This document shows, in pieces, positions 15,795 to 24,336 of a stretch of 32,531 nt of DNA. The notes below the pieces were generated by a model that had not been told where the DNA came from, did not search any database, and saw only the letters and a program-made list of their open reading frames with translations. This DNA is from Paenibacillus sp. oral taxon 786 str. D14 (GTDB lineage Bacteria > Bacillota > Bacilli > Paenibacillales > Paenibacillaceae): assembly GCF_000159955.1 (NCBI RefSeq), contig NZ_GG695995.1, positions 10,321 through 42,851 of the forward strand. The letters are read 5' to 3'. Each line of letters opens with the position of its first letter. Positions within the stretch are counted from its first letter, which is position 1. The translations under genes and the position numbers were made by a program.

Positions 15795-17591
15795 ATGAAA
15801 ACCTTTCGCTCGCGCCTAACCCTCATCCTGATGATTTTGCTGGGCATCTCCATGCTGGCTGCCGGCCTGGCGATGGCCCAGATGTTTAAGAATATGCATA
15901 TTCGGGCGTTGGAGGACAATATGGCCCGGGAAATTAACTTGCTGGAAGCTACCGTGGATTTCGTTTCCGCCCAAGGGAATCCCGAGGCCCAGGCCTACTA
16001 CGAACGTCAAGCGAAGCAATTCGAGGAGCTGACCGGTTCCCGAGTCACGTTCATTACCCTGGACGGGAACGTTGTTGGCGATTCGGAATCCAATCCTGAG
16101 CATATGGATAACCATGCCCATCGTCAGGAGATTGAATCTGCAGCGGGCGGGAACGTCGGGAGTGCGATCCGGTACAGCGAAACGATCGGCGAAAATATGC
16201 TGTACGTCGCCCAGCGCGTGACCGCCGGCGAATTTGACGGCTATATCCGTCTTTCGATGAGTTTGGCTGACGTGGAGGAGGGGCTAGCCCAAGCCTGGAT
16301 GTGGCTGTTTGGCGCGTTGCTTGTTCTATTCCTCATCGCGGGGCTGGTGAGTTACCGGGTGGCGGCGGGGTTAACGAAGCCGCTGGAACAAATTACTCGC
16401 GTAGCCCACCGTATCTCTCGATTTGATTACGACGCGAGAGTCAAGCTGGCCCGTAAGGACGAAATCGGTCAACTGGGCATGGCAATAAACGGAATGGCGG
16501 ACAGCTTGCAGCAGCAGCTCAAGCGGATCCGGGATAACGAGGATTTGATGCAAAGCGTCCTCGCAAATATGACCGGCGGTATTCTTATGGTAGATGCCAC
16601 CGAGCATATCGCCTTGATTAACCGGAAAGCGGAACGCATCCTCCATACCAAGGGCGAGCTGGTGTTAGGCAAACCGTATCAGGAGCTCAAGCGAAATTAC
16701 GAATTCGTTAAATTTATGGAGGAAGGCATCGCCCGGAAAGAAGCGGTACAGGAAGAACGCAACGTCTACGATCCCGAGGAGAAAATATTGCATTTCGACG
16801 GGGTGCCGATGTTTGAGGATAACGGCAACTATCGCGGCATGTTGTTCCTGGTGCAGGATGTCACCGAAATCCGCAAGCTGGAACGGATGCGCAGCGAATT
16901 CGTGGCCAACGTATCCCACGAATTAAAGACGCCCATTGCCGCGGTCAAAGGCTTTGCCGAAACGCTGCTCGCCGGCGGGGTGAAGGACGAGGAGACCACC
17001 CGTTCCTTCCTGCAGATCATCTATGATGAAGGCGACCGGTTGAACCGGCTGATTGGCGACCTGCTTGAGCTGTCCAAAATCGAATCGAAGCGGGTGCCGC
17101 TGGAGTACGCGCCCGTGCAGTTAAGCGAGCTGTTTGACAGTCTTTATGAAGTGCTTCTCCCGGCTGCGGAGAAGAAGTCGATCTCGATGTCGCATGACGT
17201 GCCCGAGCATTTATTTATCGAAGCGGACGAGGATCGGCTGCGGCAAATCTTTATGAATTTGCTGTCCAATGCGATCAGCTATTCCTTGGAAGGCGGGAAA
17301 GTGCGCGTTTCCGCAAGCATCATAGGCGAAGGCGGGGACGAGGAGAAGGTGCGTATTCTCGTTAGCGATACGGGTATCGGCATCCCTAAAAAGGATCTAC
17401 CGCGAATTTTTGAACGGTTCTATCGGGTAGATAAAGCCAGATCCCGCAGCTCAGGTGGGACAGGACTTGGCCTGTCCATCGTCAAGCACCTCGTGGATCT
17501 GCACCGCGGCACGATCCGCGTGGAGAGCAAGGTTGGCGAAGGAACAACGTTTATTCTGGAACTGCCCCTGATGCATTCCCTGGATGATTAG
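15795..17591 (+). CDS. pnpS: Phosphate-sensing histidine kinase, PhoR/PnpS type
   Basis: The 598-residue kinase has a membrane segment at residues 8-28, an extracytoplasmic sensor domain to about 165, and a second membrane segment at 168-188. HAMP (188-240) and PAS (250-355) domains follow. The dimerisation domain carries the H-box VSHELKTPIAAVKGF with His375 as phosphorylation site. The ATP domain has NLLSNAISYS, DTGIGIPKKDLPRIFERFYR and GGTGLGLSIVKHLV. Its partner is the PhoP-like regulator encoded 147 bases downstream. The ATG at 15795 is one base after the fumarase stop and has only a weak AAGGA site 18 bases upstream, so translation probably depends on fumarase. The gene precedes the regulator, the reverse of Bacillus phoPR. 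phoR would be an equally fair name. Confidence 0.88.
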   Translation: MKTFRSRLTLILMILLGISMLAAGLAMAQMFKNMHIRALEDNMAREINLLEATVDFVSAQGNPEAQAYYERQAKQFEELTGSRVTFITLDGNVVGDSESNPEHMDNHAHRQEIESAAGGNVGSAIRYSETIGENMLYVAQRVTAGEFDGYIRLSMSLADVEEGLAQAWMWLFGALLVLFLIAGLVSYRVAAGLTKPLEQITRVAHRISRFDYDARVKLARKDEIGQLGMAINGMADSLQQQLKRIRDNEDLMQSVLANMTGGILMVDATEHIALINRKAERILHTKGELVLGKPYQELKRNYEFVKFMEEGIARKEAVQEERNVYDPEEKILHFDGVPMFEDNGNYRGMLFLVQDVTEIRKLERMRSEFVANVSHELKTPIAAVKGFAETLLAGGVKDEETTRSFLQIIYDEGDRLNRLIGDLLELSKIESKRVPLEYAPVQLSELFDSLYEVLLPAAEKKSISMSHDVPEHLFIEADEDRLRQIFMNLLSNAISYSLEGGKVRVSASIIGEGGDEEKVRILVSDTGIGIPKKDLPRIFERFYRVDKARSRSSGGTGLGLSIVKHLVDLHRGTIRVESKVGEGTTFILELPLMHSLDD

Positions 17592-17619
17592 GATCGGTCC
17601 GGGGATCATAAAAATAAAA

Positions 17620-17673
17620 TGTAAACCGTTTTTTGTTTAACTTTACACTACGTTAACATTGCCGTGATATGCT
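17620..17673 (+). promoter_or_regulatory. PhoP-type (Pho box) promoter for phoP
   Basis: TTTACA at 17642-17647 and TTAACA at 17653-17658 are direct repeats at 11-bp spacing. Weaker in-phase sites are TTTTGT at 17631 and TGTAAA at 17620. The last site ends 9 bases before a -10 candidate TATGCT at 17668-17673. Autoregulation of phoP by phosphorylated PhoP is known in Bacillus. Here the box lies between kinase and regulator genes, so it would boost the regulator without the kinase. Confidence 0.75.
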
Positions 17674-17738
17674 GGGCTTGTCATTAAAGTGATATTGGTT
17701 CAGAGATGAACTTGTACCGCAAACAAATGGAGGGTACT

Positions 17739-18464
17739 ATGACTCAACGTCTATTGGTTATCGAAGATGAACCGACGTTATCCCGGCTTTTGTCTTACAA
17801 CCTGACGAACGAAGGCTATGAAGTTATCGTAGAGGATCACGGGCAAATCGGTTATGAAACCGCACTGCGGCAGGATTTTGATTTGATCTTGCTGGATTTG
17901 ATGTTGCCGGGCATGAACGGTTTTGAGATCATGTCGAAGCTGCGCAGCGAGGGTGTGAAGACGCCGGTGATTATCCTGACCGCCAAAAATGCGGAGGAAG
18001 AGGTCGTCCAGGGCTTGAAATCCGGTGCTGACGATTATATCACGAAGCCGTTTGGCGTTGCGGAGCTGTTGGCTCGTGTTGCCGCCGTTCTCCGCCGTTC
18101 CACCGGCAAGGAAGAACGCGAGAAGCCGGCTGAGCAGGATAATTCACAAATCGTGCTGGGCGCCTTGACGATTTACCCCGAGAAATACGAGGTCACGTTA
18201 AACGGGGAACCAATCACGCTGAGACCTAAGGAGTTTGAGGTGCTGCTGTACTTGGCTCGCAAGCCCGGCGTGGTGATGACCCGAGACGATCTGATGAACG
18301 CCGTGTGGGGATTTGACTATATCGGAGGACAGCGGACGGTGGATGTGCACGTCAGTTCGCTGCGCAAGAAGCTTGAGCTGGATCCGCAGTCCGTGCATAT
18401 CGATTCCATTCGCGGTGTTGGCTATAAACTGGTTGTGAATAAGAAGCAAGCGTCCATCATGTAA
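17739..18464 (+). CDS. phoP: Response regulator PhoP, OmpR family
   Basis: The 241-residue protein has a receiver domain (1-120) with acidic IEDEP, phosphorylation site Asp53 in LLDLMLPG, Thr81 and Lys103. An OmpR-type winged helix (about 135-235) follows, with LRPKEFEVLLYLARKPG, TVDVHVSSLRKKLE and IRGVGYKLV. It would bind the TTAACA-type repeats found at four promoters in this window. Start choice: ATG 17739 has GGAGGG at 17729-17734; the earlier in-frame ATG at 17706 would add 11 residues before the conserved first strand. Length matches B. subtilis PhoP (about 240). A terminator follows at once, and its T run overlaps the next promoter. Confidence 0.93.
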   Translation: MTQRLLVIEDEPTLSRLLSYNLTNEGYEVIVEDHGQIGYETALRQDFDLILLDLMLPGMNGFEIMSKLRSEGVKTPVIILTAKNAEEEVVQGLKSGADDYITKPFGVAELLARVAAVLRRSTGKEEREKPAEQDNSQIVLGALTIYPEKYEVTLNGEPITLRPKEFEVLLYLARKPGVVMTRDDLMNAVWGFDYIGGQRTVDVHVSSLRKKLELDPQSVHIDSIRGVGYKLVVNKKQASIM

Positions 18465-18488
18465 CTTTTATGGTGGACGTTCTTTTTT
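18451..18488 (+). terminator. Terminator after phoP, overlapping the next Pho box
   Basis: CGTCCATCAT at 18451-18460 pairs with ATGGTGGACG at 18470-18479 through one G-T wobble, followed by TTCTTTTTT. The stem begins inside the last phoP codons, and the T run supplies the first bases of the TTTACA half-site at 18486. Confidence 0.7.
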
Positions 18489-18539
18489 ACATAGGGCTAA
18501 CATCCTGGGAACATAAGCTTAACATTATCCCTCTATGAT
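18486..18539 (+). promoter_or_regulatory. PhoP-type (Pho box) promoter for the chemoreceptor-like gene
   Basis: Four half-sites lie at exact 11-bp steps: TTTACA 18486-18491, CTAACA 18497-18502, GGAACA 18508-18513 and TTAACA 18519-18524. Nine bases later comes TATGAT at 18534-18539, a good -10. The arrangement is the most complete Pho box in the window and points to phosphate-starvation induction of the gene at 18581. Confidence 0.75.
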
Positions 18540-18580
18540 TAGATCGAACGCAGCGTTTACATATGGGGGAGTGAAGCAGG

Positions 18581-19807
18581 TTGGGAAAACAGGCCATAGC
18601 ACTGCTGGAAAGCTCGACAGATCAAGAGACAGGGAGCGGGACAGCAAGCAGCGAAGTAGGCGAGATTCACCGTGCGGCGTTGGTGAGGCAAGAGGATCGC
18701 TCGAATGGAGGGCGGGCAGGTGCAGGAAGTAGGGGGCTAACAACGGTTGAAGCCCGTTCCTTCTGTCGCAAGGTTCCGGTTATTGGCCCGGAGGTTCCCT
18801 GTCGCCAGGTGATGGGGGAGTTTCAAAGGCAGCCTGAGCTTCCGTGCATCGTGATTTGTGATGAGGATCACAAACCGTTGGGGCTGCTGATGCGGGATCG
18901 GTTTTTCCGCCATTTGGCGGGGCGGTTTGCCGCTGATCTATTTTATGAAGTCGCATCGTTTCAGTTTGCCGAGCAGCAACCTTTGATTTGCGAAGGTGAT
19001 ACGCCTGCTGGTGAACTGCTGGATCTGGCGTTGGGAAGGGAGGGAACCTCCTTCTTCGATGGTCTGATCTTAACCGATCAAGGGAAATATTACGGAATCC
19101 TGACGATTCAGGATCTGATGCAGATGTCCCGGGAGCTGCAGCGGGAGGCGGATGAAGCGAGGCAGGCGGCGGTGCGTGACAGCCGCGACCGGGTCGTAGA
19201 GATCGAGCAGTCGATTGCAGCGGTGGCGGAATCGGCAAAACGAAGCTTGCAGGAGACCGAGCGGATGAATGATTTATCGTTGGAGGGGCGGCAAGAGCTG
19301 GAGGCCGTGAAGGCGTCGTTTACCCGCGTGCTCGAGATGGCCCGTTCCCAAGAGAAGCAAATGGCCAAGCTGCTGGAGCAGATGCAGCAGATCTCATCGG
19401 TTGCGGATCATATCCGCAGTCTCGCGGACCAAAGCGGCATGCTGGCGATGAACGCCTCAATCGAAGCGGCACATGCCGGCGAGCACGGGCGCGGGTTTGC
19501 GGTCGTCGCCTCCGAGGTTCGTAAGCTTGCACTGCAGACCAAGCGATTCTCGGAGGAAATTGGCGACACGTTAGGGGTGGTGAATCACTTGATTCAGCAA
19601 ACGGCAGCCACCGTCTCCTCAACAGCGGAGGAGATGGCGGAAAGCCACGAACGGGTCGGTAACGCGGACGGGACGTTCCAAGCGCTGGTGGAGTCCGCCC
19701 GGGCGGCAGAGCAGCGCAGCCAGGAGATGTTCCGCTCATCGGAAACGGCGGCCGAGCGAACGAGAACCGTGCTCTGGGAGTTACAACATTTAACATCACT
19801 TTCGTAA
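18581..19807 (+). CDS. Soluble chemoreceptor-like protein with CBS-like sensory region
   Basis: The 408-residue protein has no membrane segment or signal peptide. Residues 1-55 are a Ser/Gly/Glu-rich, probably disordered tail. Residues 60-182 look like a degenerate CBS-pair: two similar halves with strands LPCIVICDEDHKPLGLLMRD and FDGLILTDQGKYYGILTIQD. CBS pairs usually bind adenosyl nucleotides. Residues 183-400 are a long coiled coil with the chemoreceptor signalling tip (286-317): GMLAMNASIEAAHAGEHGRG then FAVVASEVRKLA, which in true receptors contacts CheA and CheW. The TTG start has GGGGGAG at 18563-18569. It lies between phoP and pstB behind its own Pho box, suggesting a role in phosphate stress. 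Whether it feeds chemotaxis is unknown. Confidence 0.82.
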   Translation: MGKQAIALLESSTDQETGSGTASSEVGEIHRAALVRQEDRSNGGRAGAGSRGLTTVEARSFCRKVPVIGPEVPCRQVMGEFQRQPELPCIVICDEDHKPLGLLMRDRFFRHLAGRFAADLFYEVASFQFAEQQPLICEGDTPAGELLDLALGREGTSFFDGLILTDQGKYYGILTIQDLMQMSRELQREADEARQAAVRDSRDRVVEIEQSIAAVAESAKRSLQETERMNDLSLEGRQELEAVKASFTRVLEMARSQEKQMAKLLEQMQQISSVADHIRSLADQSGMLAMNASIEAAHAGEHGRGFAVVASEVRKLALQTKRFSEEIGDTLGVVNHLIQQTAATVSSTAEEMAESHERVGNADGTFQALVESARAAEQRSQEMFRSSETAAERTRTVLWELQHLTSLS

Positions 19808-19810
19808 AAT

Positions 19811-19864
19811 TTTACACCACGTTTACAATGTAGCTCATGTGCTTTTACATAAGTGCGATAGAAT
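19811..19864 (+). promoter_or_regulatory. PhoP-type (Pho box) promoter for pstB-phoU
   Basis: TTTACA occurs at 19811-19816, 19822-19827 and 19844-19849, all in 11-bp register. The fourth place (19833) is degenerate (GCTCAT). TAGAAT at 19859-19864 follows after 9 bases as the -10. A second, non-Pho start is possible downstream, where TATACT lies at 19901-19906. The leader to the pstB ATG is about 170 bases and includes a GC-rich stretch without a clear terminator. Confidence 0.75.
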
Positions 19865-20045
19865 ACAATTGTTTGACATGAGACAATTCGCGAATATGCG
19901 TATACTAGCTAAATCGATGTAGAATTGGCACGGGCTCGCGGGAAGGCGGGTACCGTGCTTCAAGCTTGCTTGGCATTCCCCGGCCCGTAACGGCTTAGAG
20001 GCTGCGGCCGGTGGCTTAGACGTATTTTGGTGAAGGAGAACTGCA

Positions 20046-20801
20046 ATGAAACCTATCATCCGGATTCAAAAATTAAACTTATATTATGACCGATTCCATG
20101 CGTTAAAAGACGTTTCTCTGGATATTCCGGAAAAAGCAATCACCGCTTTCATTGGCCCCTCCGGCTGCGGCAAATCGACGCTTCTCCGCACATTGAACCG
20201 GATGAACGATATGATTCCGGGCACGCGGATCGAAGGGGTTGTCCAAATTGCCGACACCGACATTTACGGCGACGATGTTGAAGTGGAGGCTTTGCGCAAA
20301 CGGGTGGGGATGGTGTTTCAGCAGCCGAATCCTTTTCCGAAATCGATTTATGACAATGTGGCTTATGGCCCGCGGTTACACGGCATCAAGAATAAAGCGG
20401 AGCTGGACGAGATCGTGGAACGAAGCCTTCGCCAGGCCGTGTTGTGGGACGAGGTGAAGGATTTCCTGAATCGGTCGGCCCTGAGCCTGTCCGGCGGACA
20501 GCAGCAGCGGCTTTGCATCGCCCGGGCGATCGCTGTGCAGCCGGATATTTTGCTAATGGATGAAGCCACTTCAGCGCTGGACCCGATCTCTACCCTCAAA
20601 ATTGAAGAGCTGGTGCAGCAATTAAAAGATAGCTATACGATCGTTATGGTCACCCATAACATGCATCAGGCGGCGCGCATCTCGGGTAAGACGGTCTTTT
20701 TCCTGAACGGAGAAATTGTGGAGGCGGACGATACGCAGAAGCTCTTCTCCACGCCGCAGGATCCACGCACTGAAGATTACATTTCCGGTCGTTTCGGATA
20801 A
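20046..20801 (+). CDS. pstB: Phosphate ABC transporter ATP-binding protein (first copy)
   Basis: PstB powers phosphate import through PstC/PstA. The 251-residue protein has Walker [10 protein letters not shown] (37-45), Q-loop [14 protein letters not shown], signature LSGGQQQRL, Walker [14 protein letters not shown] and switch His in VTHNMHQA. The usual Pro after the catalytic Glu (DEPTSALDP) is Ala here, a mild change. It is followed 18 bases later by phoU, not by pstSCA, so it must work with permeases from the other pst locus or from elsewhere. GAAGGAGAA precedes the ATG. A second PstB is encoded at 30333; both belong to the PstB subfamily with the full N-terminal region. Confidence 0.93.
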   Translation: MKPIIRIQKLNLYYDRFHALKDVSLDIPEKAITAFIGPSGCGKSTLLRTLNRMNDMIPGTRIEGVVQIADTDIYGDDVEVEALRKRVGMVFQQPNPFPKSIYDNVAYGPRLHGIKNKAELDEIVERSLRQAVLWDEVKDFLNRSALSLSGGQQQRLCIARAIAVQPDILLMDEATSALDPISTLKIEELVQQLKDSYTIVMVTHNMHQAARISGKTVFFLNGEIVEADDTQKLFSTPQDPRTEDYISGRFG

Positions 20802-20819
20802 CAAGGAGGCTGCAGCAAG

Positions 20820-21479
20820 ATGATTCAAAGAAAGGAATTTGATCAGAATCTGGAGGATTTACGGCAGCTGCTGAGAAAAATGGGCGAGCATGTGGAGGAT
20901 GCCTTGACGGGGGCGATCAGCGCCCTGCAGGCTCTGGACTCGGCCAAAGCGAAAACCATCATTGAACGCGATGTCGAGCTGAACCGGATGGAAGAGCAAG
21001 TGATGGACCTCGGCTCGCGCCTGATCGTGACTCAGCAGCCGGTGGCCAAGGACCTGCGGCGGATTATCGTGGCGTTTAAAATTTCCAGCGATTTGGAGCG
21101 GATGGGAGACTTGGCGATCGATATCGCGAAGGTCACCCTGCGGCTGGAAGGCCAGCAGTTAATCAAGCCGCTCATCGATATCCCGAAGATGTCCGAGCTA
21201 GTCATACTGATGGTGCGGGAATCGCTGCAATCGTATTTGGATGAGAATACCGATCTGGCTTACAAAATGGCCAAGGATGACGACGAGGTAGATCACCTGT
21301 ACAGCCAGATGATTCAAGAGTTGTACGGGTTTATGATCGAAAACCCGGAATCCCTCCAGCAGGCGATGCTGCTGACGCTGGTGGGCCGATACATCGAGCG
21401 AATCGCCGACCATGCAACCAATATCGGGGAAAGCGCCGTTTACCTGGTGACCGGGCATCGTCCTGACCTGAACCAATAA
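20820..21479 (+). CDS. phoU: Phosphate signalling protein PhoU
   Basis: PhoU links the Pst transporter to the PhoR-type kinase and represses the Pho response when phosphate is plentiful. The 219-residue protein is all helical with two three-helix PhoU repeats. Metal-site acidic motifs are ERDVELNRMEEQVMD (about residue 49) and the matching KDDDEVDHLYSQM in the second half. LIVTQQPVAKDLRRI and SSDLERMGDLAIDIAK in the first half mirror VGRYIERIADHATNIGE in the second. AAGGAGG at 20803-20809 supports the ATG. It is the last gene of the pstB-phoU unit, ended by a strong terminator. B. subtilis lacks a phoU in its pst operon, so this arrangement is more like Clostridium and Paenibacillus. Confidence 0.95.
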   Translation: MIQRKEFDQNLEDLRQLLRKMGEHVEDALTGAISALQALDSAKAKTIIERDVELNRMEEQVMDLGSRLIVTQQPVAKDLRRIIVAFKISSDLERMGDLAIDIAKVTLRLEGQQLIKPLIDIPKMSELVILMVRESLQSYLDENTDLAYKMAKDDDEVDHLYSQMIQELYGFMIENPESLQQAMLLTLVGRYIERIADHATNIGESAVYLVTGHRPDLNQ

Positions 21480-21506
21480 CTTTGAAATGAAGTTTTTCGT
21501 GCGTCC

Positions 21507-21556
21507 AACCGGTCGCAGCTGGCGAAATTACGCAGGCTGCGACCGGTTTTTCTTTT
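21507..21556 (+). terminator. Terminator after pstB-phoU
   Basis: AACCGGTCGCAGC at 21507-21519 pairs perfectly with GCTGCGACCGGTT at 21536-21548, followed by TTTTCTTTT. Confidence 0.92.
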
Positions 21557-21635
21557 CCAAGGACGGCTTTGGTGTTATCGGGATGGCCCCTGTGTTATCA
21601 TAAGATAAGGTAGAATACTGTGGACGAGGTGTCGT

Positions 21636-24296
21636 ATGGAAAAATTGATTCTTATAGATGGGAACAGCATCATTTACCGGGCATTTTTTGCGATGCCGCC
21701 GCTCACGAACTCCAGCGGGTTGCATACGAATGCCGTTTACGGTTTCACCAATATGCTGCTGCGCCTGATCCAAGAGGAGCGCCCTACCCATATGCTGGTT
21801 GCCTTTGATGCGGGCAAAGTGACGTTCCGGCATGAAGGCTATCAGGAGTATAAAGGAGGACGCGACAAAACGCCGCCGGAGCTGTCCGAGCAATTTCCGC
21901 TGATGCGCGAGCTGCTGGAGAGCTTTGGTATCGCCTGGTTTGAACTGTCCGGGTACGAAGCGGACGACATTATCGGCACCTTGAGCAAACGGGCGGAAGA
22001 GGCCGGTCATGAAGTGCTGGTCGTGACCGGCGATAAGGATATGCTGCAGGTCGTCAGCGATCGGGTTAAAGTGGCGCTAACGCGCAAGGGTGTCAGTGAA
22101 GTCGAGCCTTACGGCCCGCAGCAAATTGAAGAGAAATATGGGCTGAAGCCGCTGCAAATCATCGATTTGAAGGGCCTGATGGGCGATACGTCCGACAATA
22201 TTCCGGGAGTGCCGGGAATCGGAGAGAAGACAGCCCTGAAATTGTTGCATCAATACGGTTCCGTTGAGGAAGTGTTGGCCCATACCGACGAATTGAAGGG
22301 CAAAATGAAGGAGAATCTGGTGAACCACGCAGAGGACGCCCGCATGAGCAAGCAGCTGGCAACCATCTTCCGAGAGGTTCCTATTGAACGCTCCTGGGAG
22401 GAGATGAAGTTTGACGGCATTCCGGAGGAAACCGCGGTCCCGATGCTGCGCAAGCTGGAGTTTAAGTCGCTGCTGGAGCGGATGTCCTTTGCCGGCGGCG
22501 AGAATGCAACCGGCGAAGCGGCTCGCGCGGAGCAGGTTGACATCCAGGTGACCACGGTGGACTTGGACAACCTTAAGGAGCTTACGGCCGATTTGCCAAA
22601 CATCGAAGGAATCATCGTGGAGTCCCACGGGGAGAACCCGCATCAGGCCGAAATGATGGGCATGGTGCTGTCTACGGCCAGCCGCCACTACTTCCTGTCG
22701 TTTGACGTGCTGCAATCGGAGGCTGCGGCGGAAGTGCGCGCTTGGCTGGCGGACGAGCAGGTGCCGAAGCGCGGGTATGATCTGCACCGGGCGGATTTGG
22801 TGCTGTTCTGGCATGGCGTTGCTTTTGCCGGAGCCGAGCACGACGTGCAACTGGCGGCCTATTTGCTTGATCCGACGGAGAGCGACCAGACGATCAGCGG
22901 GCTGGCCGCGAAATACCAGCTGCCGCAGGTTCCCGGAGACGATGAAGTTTATGGCAAAGGCGCGAAATTCAAAGTGCCGGAGCCGGATGTATTGAGCCGT
23001 CATCTGGCTCGCAAGGCGGATGCATTGCTGCGGATCCTGCCTTTGCAGCGTGAGGATTTGGCGAAATACGAGATGGAGAAGTTATTTTATGAGCTGGAAA
23101 TGCCGTTATCTCGGATTTTGGCCGACATGGAGAAGCAAGGCGTTGCCGTCAACAAGGAAGCCTTGAAAGAGCTGGGCGTGGAATTTGAAGCCCAAATCAA
23201 TAAACTGGTTGCGCGTATTTATGAGATCGCCGGCCAGGAGTTTAATATCAATTCCACGAAGCAGTTAGGGGAAATTCTGTTTGATAAGCTGGGCCTGCCG
23301 GTCATCAAGAAGACGAAAACCGGCTACTCCACAGATGCGGAAGTGCTGGAGAAGCTGGCGCCTTACCATGAGATTGTGCAGTTTATTTTGGAATACCGCC
23401 AGCTGGCCAAGCTGCAATCGACCTATGTCGAGGGGCTGCTGAAGGAGATTTCGCCGAAAACGGGCAAAGTGCATACGTATTTCCGGCAGACGATTGCCGC
23501 CACCGGACGCTTGAGCAGCCAGTATCCGAACCTGCAGAATATCCCGATCCGGCTGGAGGAAGGCCGCAAAATCCGCAAGGTGTTTGTGCCGTCCGAGGAA
23601 GGCTGGTTTATTCTGTCCGCGGATTACTCGCAAATCGAGCTTCGGGTGTTAGCGCATATTTCCGGGGATCCAGGGCTGCAGGAAGCGTTCCTGCACGATA
23701 TGGACATCCACACGAAGACGGCCATGGACGTGTTTGGCGTAGGACCGGATCAGGTGGACGCCAATATGCGACGTTCCGCGAAGGCGGTCAACTTTGGCAT
23801 AGTCTATGGGATCAGCGATTACGGCCTGTCCCAGAACCTGAACATCACGCGGAAGGAGGCTGCTCGCTTTATTGAGCAATATTTTAATGCCTTCCAAGGG
23901 GTTCGGCGTTACATGGATGAGATCGTGAAGGCAGCTAAGCGTGACGGATATGTTAAGACGCTGCTGGAGCGCCGCCGTTATCTGCCCGAGATCAACGCCT
24001 CGAATTTCAACCTGCGTTCCTTCGCGGAACGGACGGCGATGAATACGCCAATTCAGGGGACAGCGGCGGATATCATCAAGCTGGCTATGGTGCGCATGGA
24101 TGAGGAACTGCATAAGCACGGATTAAAGAGCCGCATGCTGCTTCAGGTGCATGACGAATTGGTGTTTGAGGTGCCGCCGGAGGAGCTGGAGTTCATGAGC
24201 AAGCTGGTTCCGGAGACGATGGGGAAAGCGTTGGAGCTCTCTGTACCGCTGAAAGCCGAAGTATCCAGCGGATTAAATTGGTACGAAGCGAAGTAA
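21636..24296 (+). CDS. polA: DNA polymerase I
   Basis: PolA fills gaps in repair and lagging-strand processing. The 886-residue protein has an N-terminal 5'-3' exonuclease domain (about 1-290) with IDGNSIIYRAFFA, FDAGKVTFRHE, TGDKDMLQ and GDTSDNIPGVPGIGEKTA. A 3'-5' exonuclease-like domain (about 300-480) lacks the catalytic acidic residues (IIVESHGE stands at the first motif), as in other Bacillales PolA, so proofreading is probably absent. The polymerase domain (480-886) has motif A SADYSQIELRVLAH, motif B RRSAKAVNFGIVYG and motif C QVHDELVFEVP. GAGGTG at 21625-21630 precedes the ATG. polA, mutM and coaE are closely spaced and likely form one transcript. Confidence 0.97.
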   Translation: MEKLILIDGNSIIYRAFFAMPPLTNSSGLHTNAVYGFTNMLLRLIQEERPTHMLVAFDAGKVTFRHEGYQEYKGGRDKTPPELSEQFPLMRELLESFGIAWFELSGYEADDIIGTLSKRAEEAGHEVLVVTGDKDMLQVVSDRVKVALTRKGVSEVEPYGPQQIEEKYGLKPLQIIDLKGLMGDTSDNIPGVPGIGEKTALKLLHQYGSVEEVLAHTDELKGKMKENLVNHAEDARMSKQLATIFREVPIERSWEEMKFDGIPEETAVPMLRKLEFKSLLERMSFAGGENATGEAARAEQVDIQVTTVDLDNLKELTADLPNIEGIIVESHGENPHQAEMMGMVLSTASRHYFLSFDVLQSEAAAEVRAWLADEQVPKRGYDLHRADLVLFWHGVAFAGAEHDVQLAAYLLDPTESDQTISGLAAKYQLPQVPGDDEVYGKGAKFKVPEPDVLSRHLARKADALLRILPLQREDLAKYEMEKLFYELEMPLSRILADMEKQGVAVNKEALKELGVEFEAQINKLVARIYEIAGQEFNINSTKQLGEILFDKLGLPVIKKTKTGYSTDAEVLEKLAPYHEIVQFILEYRQLAKLQSTYVEGLLKEISPKTGKVHTYFRQTIAATGRLSSQYPNLQNIPIRLEEGRKIRKVFVPSEEGWFILSADYSQIELRVLAHISGDPGLQEAFLHDMDIHTKTAMDVFGVGPDQVDANMRRSAKAVNFGIVYGISDYGLSQNLNITRKEAARFIEQYFNAFQGVRRYMDEIVKAAKRDGYVKTLLERRRYLPEINASNFNLRSFAERTAMNTPIQGTAADIIKLAMVRMDEELHKHGLKSRMLLQVHDELVFEVPPEELEFMSKLVPETMGKALELSVPLKAEVSSGLNWYEAK

Positions 24297-24336
24297 GCTC
24301 TGCGCATGACAACAACTTAGATCGAGGTGAGAGGAT

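Noticed and set aside
22077..23003. Reverse-strand frame of 308 residues opposite polA
   Set aside because: It is a shadow of the polA coding strand with no motifs and no ribosome site.
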